The notes below the pieces were generated by a model that saw only the letters and a list, made by a program, of their open reading frames with translations, was not told where the DNA came from and searched no databases. Of a stretch of 64,000 bases of DNA, positions 59,903-64,000 are shown one piece after another. The number at the start of each line of letters is the position of its first letter. The stretch's first letter is position 1. The DNA is from Lachnospiraceae bacterium (lineage in GTDB: Bacteria; Bacillota; Clostridia; Lachnospirales; Lachnospiraceae). Where the stretch lies: NCBI GenBank assembly GCA_017500935.1, contig JAFVXW010000005.1, forward strand, positions 1 to 64,000, given 5' to 3'. The translations under genes and the position numbers were made by a program.

Positions 59903-61416
59903 AATGTAAAAAAATACAGCTTGTCGGCGCAGTGATCTGCATTATGTTTTTTGCTGCGCCGCTGGCAGCTCTTTTAGAGCAGGCCGGTGATCCGTTGCTG
60001 GCAATACCAAACGGGAGAAGGCTTAGACTTTTGGGAAATACCCTGCAGCTTGGAATTTTGACGGCGGCAGGATGTATGGTTATCGGTTTTTTTACGGCTG
60101 CGGCAATTTATACAGGCCGTCTGAAAAACAGTATTCTGCGCTGGTGGTTTTTGCTTCTGGCGCCGGTTCCGCAGTATATCTATGCATTGGCATGGATGGA
60201 ACTGGTCCGGATGGCAGGGCAGGTATGGCCAGAACTTTTGGGAATGCAGATATACGGACTTTTTCCTTGTGTGGCTGTAGAAATCATGGCTTATCTGCCT
60301 CTTTGTACAGGGCTTGCCTTGTTGGGACTTGAAAGGCAGGATGCTTCGCTGATACAAGCGGCATTGGTTTGCCGGAAAGGGGACTGTGTGCTGTATCGGA
60401 TATACCTTCCGCAGATGTTTCCCTGGCTTATTTGCGGGGCAGGATGTGTATTTGTTCTTTCGGCGGCAGATTTTTCGATACCGTCGCTGTTTCAGTATAA
60501 TGTGTACGCGATGGAGCTTTTCTCTGATTTTTCGGCATATGGTAAGGCGGTCAATTCCTTGTGGCTGGCTATGCCGTTGATGCTGCTGATCTTGCTGGTG
60601 GTATGGCTGACCCAAAGCAGACTTAAGCAGATTTTGCTTCCGGTTTCTTACAGGAAAACGGTTCCGCTGTATTTGTCCCGGACAACCGTAAGCCTTATGC
60701 GGGCAGCTGTGTTTTTGAGTGTTCTTCAGATTCTGATTCCGCTTTTGACACTGGCAGCTGGAATTGGCGGCTGGGAACAGCTGACGGCCTCGGTGGAGCT
60801 TTCACTGGAGGAATTGTGGGTTTCCTGCAGGATCGGAATCCTCGCGGCGGTGCTCGCGGTGGTTCCGGCAAGTCTGACGGCAGGGCTTCTTTGTGACAGC
60901 AAAAGTTCTTTTTGGCGGATTGTTTTTTTGTTTCCGTTGGCGATGCCTTCTGCATTGGTTGGCGTGGGATGGCTGACACTGCTGAATGGAAGCATTTTTC
61001 ATGGGGTGACTTCAACACTGCTGTTTCCGGCATTGGGCTGTGCAACACGATTTTTGCCTCTGGGTATGCTGGTTTTGATGGGAATATGTTTCGGTGTGGA
61101 TAAAAAAAGTCTGCAGGCGGCACTGCTGCTGCAGAATAACTGGTGGAAAGCAGTTGCTGTTGTAAAAATTCCGGTGTATGCGCCGGGTGTTTGGGCAGCA
61201 GGTTTTCTGGTGTTTCTTCTGACACTGGGAGATGTGGGAGTGACCCTGATGACAGCACCGCCCGGAAAGGAACCTTTTTCCATAAAAATTTACAATTATC
61301 TGCATTATGGTGCATCTGAAATGGTATCTGGGTTTTGTATGGTGATCATTGTCATCTGTCTGGCTGTCATGCTGCTTATGATGCGGATTGTAAGGGGAAG
61401 AAAAAATGGCGCTTGA
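59848..61416 (+). CDS. ABC importer permease, FbpB/ThiP-type fused double permease
   Basis: 522 residues from ATG 59848, which overlaps the binding-protein gene by 55 bp; the true start may be further in (no clear ribosome binding site, and the first helix begins near residue 23). Two homologous permease halves in one chain with about twelve helices. ATPase-docking EAA-like loops lie at about 160-180 (DASLIQAALVCRKGDCVLYRIYLP region) and about 420-445 (KKSLQAALLLQNNWWKAVAVVKIP region). This is the design of the ferric iron, thiamine and phosphonate importers. The stop overlaps the ATPase start by 11 bp. Confidence 0.83.
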   Translation: MSGRSEHRYAGNLWRCFLKCKKIQLVGAVICIMFFAAPLAALLEQAGDPLLAIPNGRRLRLLGNTLQLGILTAAGCMVIGFFTAAAIYTGRLKNSILRWWFLLLAPVPQYIYALAWMELVRMAGQVWPELLGMQIYGLFPCVAVEIMAYLPLCTGLALLGLERQDASLIQAALVCRKGDCVLYRIYLPQMFPWLICGAGCVFVLSAADFSIPSLFQYNVYAMELFSDFSAYGKAVNSLWLAMPLMLLILLVVWLTQSRLKQILLPVSYRKTVPLYLSRTTVSLMRAAVFLSVLQILIPLLTLAAGIGGWEQLTASVELSLEELWVSCRIGILAAVLAVVPASLTAGLLCDSKSSFWRIVFLFPLAMPSALVGVGWLTLLNGSIFHGVTSTLLFPALGCATRFLPLGMLVLMGICFGVDKKSLQAALLLQNNWWKAVAVVKIPVYAPGVWAAGFLVFLLTLGDVGVTLMTAPPGKEPFSIKIYNYLHYGASEMVSGFCMVIIVICLAVMLLMMRIVRGRKNGA

Positions 61417-62059
61417 ACTTTTGGGGGTATCAAAATCATATGGAGATGTCATTGCCGTTGATAAGGTCAGTCTGTGTATCGAAGAAGGGGAACGGGCAGC
61501 GGTGCTTGGAAGCAGCGGCAGCGGTAAAAGCACATTGCTGCATCTGATTGCCGGGCTTTTGGAAACAGATACAGGCAGAGTACTGTTTAGGGGAAAAGAC
61601 CTGGACAAAAGACCGTTTATGCGGGATGTGGCGATGGTTTTTCAGGAACCGGCACTCTGGAATCATATGACGATCGAAAAAAACATTGCGTTTGGATGCC
61701 CTGTCAGGGGGCGCAGAGAACGCAGCAGATATGTTGGCGAACTGGCACAGAAACTGGGGATTGCACATTTGCTGAAGCGGTATCCGGGTGAAATTTCGGG
61801 AGGACAGGCAAGGCGTGCAGCGATCGCAAGAGCACTTGCATGTCAGAGAAAAATACTGCTTTTGGACGAAGCGTTCACAAATCTGGATGAAGAAACCAAA
61901 AAACAGACCATGGATGTGGTAAGGCAGTATTGTGAGAATGCTTCGGCAGTGCTTTTGGTGACACATGATGAAGAAGAGGCACAAAGCTTTTGCAGCACCA
62001 TCTACCGGATGGAAAAAGGAAAGTTAGTCAGGGAGAGTACGGATCATGAAAAAGAATAA
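61406..62059 (+). CDS. ABC importer ATPase
   Basis: 217 residues, a single nucleotide-binding domain without the C-terminal TOBE domain found in many FbpC proteins. Walker A GSSGSGKST, Q-loop VFQEPALW, signature ISGGQARR, Walker B ILLLDEAFTNLD and the switch His in VTHDEEEA are all intact. The start overlaps the permease gene by 11 bp and its end overlaps the propeller gene by 14 bp, so all four are translationally coupled. It powers the importer. Confidence 0.9.
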   Translation: MALELLGVSKSYGDVIAVDKVSLCIEEGERAAVLGSSGSGKSTLLHLIAGLLETDTGRVLFRGKDLDKRPFMRDVAMVFQEPALWNHMTIEKNIAFGCPVRGRRERSRYVGELAQKLGIAHLLKRYPGEISGGQARRAAIARALACQRKILLLDEAFTNLDEETKKQTMDVVRQYCENASAVLLVTHDEEEAQSFCSTIYRMEKGKLVRESTDHEKE

Positions 62060-63140
62060 AGCTTTTTTGTTTCTGTTGTTTATACTGTTCCTGGCCGTAT
62101 GTCCGGCTTGCGCTGGTCTGATGCAGAATACAGAATCAGAGCCGAAGAATCTGAGCGGTATGAGTGTCTTTTTGGAAGGACAGGAAATATCTGCATTATA
62201 TGATGACGGCAAATATCTCTGGGTAGGAGGAAAAAGCGGCATTGTACTGCTTGACCGTTCCACTGGAGAATTACATAAAAAACTGGATGCAGAGATTGAA
62301 ATGGTGTATGCGTCCGGGATTGAAAAATCCGCTGACGGGCTGATATGGGCAGGGCACAGCGGTGGTGTTACAGCATTTTCTCCGGAGGGAGCAGAACTGT
62401 TTTCTATTTCGGAACCGCAGATTCCCGGCGGCAGAGTCAATGCGCTGCTGGCTGATGGAAAGGGTCTGTGGATCGGAGCGATGGAGGGAGCTGCTTATCT
62501 GGAAAAAAACGGAGAAAGCTGGCAGGTGAAGGAGATTCTGACATCTGAAAATGGATTGTCCGATGACTGCGTGAATGTACTTTTTAAAAATGAAGATGAA
62601 ATTTGGTTTGGAACATATCTGGCAGCAGGAAAAGGAGGCTGCAGCATCCGTGACAGGGATGGAAACTGGAAGCATCTTTCTGTGGATGAAGGATTGCCGC
62701 ACAGGTATGTCAATGCGATCCTGCCGGTTTTAAAACAGGAAATTCTGATTGCTGCGGGGCATTTGAATCATGGCGGTATGGCGAGAGCATACCGGCAGGA
62801 AGATGGCGGCTGGCAGATCACAAAAACCTGGAACCGGGAAGATAAGATACCCGGAGATAAAGTAAGATGGCTGTTTTTGGACAGCGCCGGACGGCTGTGG
62901 ATCACAACGGAATCCAATGGTATTTTGTTATGTCAGTCTGTGGATTCACTGCAGTCACCGATTGAAAATGCACTCGTGCTGACTACGCAGAGCGGTTTGT
63001 CGGACAATGAAGTGAAAGTGATCGCAGAATGTGATGACTGTATCTGGTTAGGCAGCAGAATGGGGCTGACCAGAGTGGAAAAATCGGAAATCGACCAATG
63101 GTTTCAAATATATTTACAAGGAGGAAACAACAATGGCTGA
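62046..63140 (+). CDS. Secreted beta-propeller protein with Reg_prop-like repeats
   Basis: 364 residues. The N-terminal export signal (about 1-24, KKNKAFLFLLFILFLAVC) is followed by seven or so short repeats with LW(I/V)G cores: YLWVGGKSGIVLLD, LIWAGHSGGVTAF, LWIGAMEGAAYLE, IWFGTYLAAGKGG, LWITTESNGILL and IWLGSRMGLTRVE, each preceded by a VxAL/VNVL strand. These are two-component-regulator propeller repeats, normally the sensor part of hybrid kinases; here they stand alone. The lipobox is not convincing (AVC or PAC before Cys), so lipid anchoring is uncertain. It overlaps the ATPase gene by 14 bp and the zinc-ribbon gene by 8 bp. Ligand unknown. Confidence 0.8.
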   Translation: MKKNKAFLFLLFILFLAVCPACAGLMQNTESEPKNLSGMSVFLEGQEISALYDDGKYLWVGGKSGIVLLDRSTGELHKKLDAEIEMVYASGIEKSADGLIWAGHSGGVTAFSPEGAELFSISEPQIPGGRVNALLADGKGLWIGAMEGAAYLEKNGESWQVKEILTSENGLSDDCVNVLFKNEDEIWFGTYLAAGKGGCSIRDRDGNWKHLSVDEGLPHRYVNAILPVLKQEILIAAGHLNHGGMARAYRQEDGGWQITKTWNREDKIPGDKVRWLFLDSAGRLWITTESNGILLCQSVDSLQSPIENALVLTTQSGLSDNEVKVIAECDDCIWLGSRMGLTRVEKSEIDQWFQIYLQGGNNNG

Positions 63141-63699
63141 TATTTTTAGCGGATTAGGATTGGGAGGACTTATGAAAGGATTGTCCAGCATTATGCCTCA
63201 GGATGATCCCGGAACACAGCTTTTAAAGATGCAGGGGGATGTCAGTGATTTAAAGAAGCAGGAAAATGATCTTTATACCCAGATCGGAAAAATGGCTGTG
63301 GAGCAGTATGGTCTGGAAAACTTTGGGGAACTTGCGGAGCGTCTGCAGCTGACACAGGCAAATCTGGCAGCAGCCCAGCAGAAGCTTGCAGCGGCACAGG
63401 CGGAAGCAGAAGAACAGGAGCGTATCCGCAAAGCGGCACTGGCAGAAAGAACCTGCAGTCAGTGCGGCTATGAAAATCCGGAAGGAACCAAGTTCTGTCA
63501 GGAATGCGGCAATAAGCTTGGAACTGTACAGAATCTTTGCCCTGCCTGCGGCGCGCAGAATGCACCGGGCGTAAAATTCTGTCAGGAATGCGGCAATAAG
63601 CTCAAAACAGAAAGCACCGGAATCTGTCCTGCCTGCGGAAAGGAAAACCCTGCAGGAACACGTTTTTGCGGTGACTGCGGAGAAAGATTGGAGGCGTAA
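63133..63699 (+). CDS. Triple zinc-ribbon protein with coiled coil
   Basis: 188 residues. A short Gly-rich start, a helical coiled-coil region (about 30-105, Ala/Gln/Glu-rich), then three zinc ribbons in a row: CSQCGYENPEG...FCQECG, CPACGAQNAPG...FCQECG and CPACGKENPAG...FCGDCG. The ATG lies within the end of the propeller gene, with AGGAGG 8 bases upstream. The layout matches the double zinc-ribbon protein at the head of the cluster, so the cluster is bracketed by two related proteins. Cytoplasmic; role unknown. Confidence 0.82.
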   Translation: MADIFSGLGLGGLMKGLSSIMPQDDPGTQLLKMQGDVSDLKKQENDLYTQIGKMAVEQYGLENFGELAERLQLTQANLAAAQQKLAAAQAEAEEQERIRKAALAERTCSQCGYENPEGTKFCQECGNKLGTVQNLCPACGAQNAPGVKFCQECGNKLKTESTGICPACGKENPAGTRFCGDCGERLEA

Positions 63700-63701
63700 G
63701 T

Positions 63702-64000
63702 ATGCTGACTTCTTTTACCCGGAATTATTATGATAATTCCACGGAAGCGGGTTTTCAGTTTACCTTTTACTGTGATATCTGCAATGACGGTTTCAAAAGC
63801 AGTTTTATTGAAAGTGAAACCTATAAAAAAGGAAAGCTGTTTAGGGGAATCGGAGACGGCGTGTATGCGATCGGAAGCATCTTTGGCGGCAGAATGGGGA
63901 ATCTTGGCTATGGAGCCGACCGTGCTACCGATATTTTGAGTGAACGCTTTACCGATCGTTCTCCGGAATGGCAGAGAGAACATGAGCTTGCTTTTGAAAA
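63702..64000 (+). CDS. CxxC-containing protein of the same cluster (cut by window end)
   Basis: ATG 63702 lies 2 bases after the stop of the triple zinc-ribbon gene, with GGAGG 12 bases upstream inside that gene, and the frame stays open for 99 codons to the window edge. It begins MLTSFTRNYYDNSTEAG, then FTFYCDICNDGFKSSFIE with a CxxC pair that may be half of a metal site. A Gly-rich hydrophobic stretch follows (GIGDGVYAIGSIFGGRMGNL). I do not know a function. It extends the operon beyond the window. Confidence 0.7.
   Translation, partial: MLTSFTRNYYDNSTEAGFQFTFYCDICNDGFKSSFIESETYKKGKLFRGIGDGVYAIGSIFGGRMGNLGYGADRATDILSERFTDRSPEWQREHELAFE

Noticed and set aside
1-64000. CRISPR array, tRNA, rRNA, transposase or phage structural genes
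   Set aside because: Looked for and not seen; the only regular repeats are the 62-bp triple, the coding repeats and the palindromic elements listed.

Overview
This window looks like chromosome of an anaerobic gut Clostridia member, most likely Lachnospiraceae (Blautia-like). The indications are a moderate G+C content, AGGAGG-type ribosome binding sites, a tetrahydrofolate riboswitch in front of a folate ECF transporter, a glycyl radical enzyme, DegV, several URO-D/corrinoid-methyltransferase-like proteins and a complete alpha-glucan uptake and breakdown operon. The genus is an inference. No rRNA, tRNA, CRISPR array, transposase or integrase was seen.

Layout. 0-2.1 kb: the tail of an unrecognised gene, an A+T-rich orphan ParA-type ATPase and a 5'-truncated remnant of an NMT1/SsuA-type solute-binding protein; this looks like the edge of an insertion or deletion. 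2.2-7.6 kb: a short glycyl radical enzyme, a DMT exporter, a URO-D-fold protein and a divergent AraC regulator. 7.7-13 kb: housekeeping genes (PcrA helicase, a small acidic membrane protein, an RlmD-type rRNA methyltransferase) and a serine hydrolase. 13.2-21.2 kb: two tandem URO-D-fold proteins, an orphan KdpDE pair, and FucI/FucU. 21.6-32.5 kb: a LacI regulator divergent from malEFG, pullulanase, 4-alpha-glucanotransferase and debranching enzyme, which together import maltodextrin and break it down. 32.5-39 kb: a HAD phosphatase, an alkaline-phosphatase-fold hydrolase, a GH36 alpha-galactosidase and a GH2 beta-mannosidase-like enzyme, consistent with galactomannan oligosaccharide use. 39-51.5 kb: DegV, a MATE transporter, HflKC, an AGCS symporter, riboswitch-controlled FolT, thioredoxin, a lone CbiG, a DMT transporter, a GH31 enzyme and a polysaccharide deacetylase.

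51.5-64 kb is the least conventional part. It starts with two LuxR-type regulators, one fused to a polytopic membrane domain. A one-strand run of ten genes follows: zinc-ribbon proteins, two or three large membrane proteins with low-complexity tails, a complete iron/thiamine/phosphonate-type ABC importer, a secreted beta-propeller protein, another triple zinc-ribbon protein and a further cut-off CxxC protein. Five of these junctions overlap or nearly touch, so the importer, propeller and zinc-ribbon protein are probably translated together. I do not recognise this combination as a named system, and it is the main candidate for an undescribed one.

Start codons were moved inward from the longest open frame wherever a good ribosome binding site and family length agreed. 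All functions are from sequence reading only; no database search was run.
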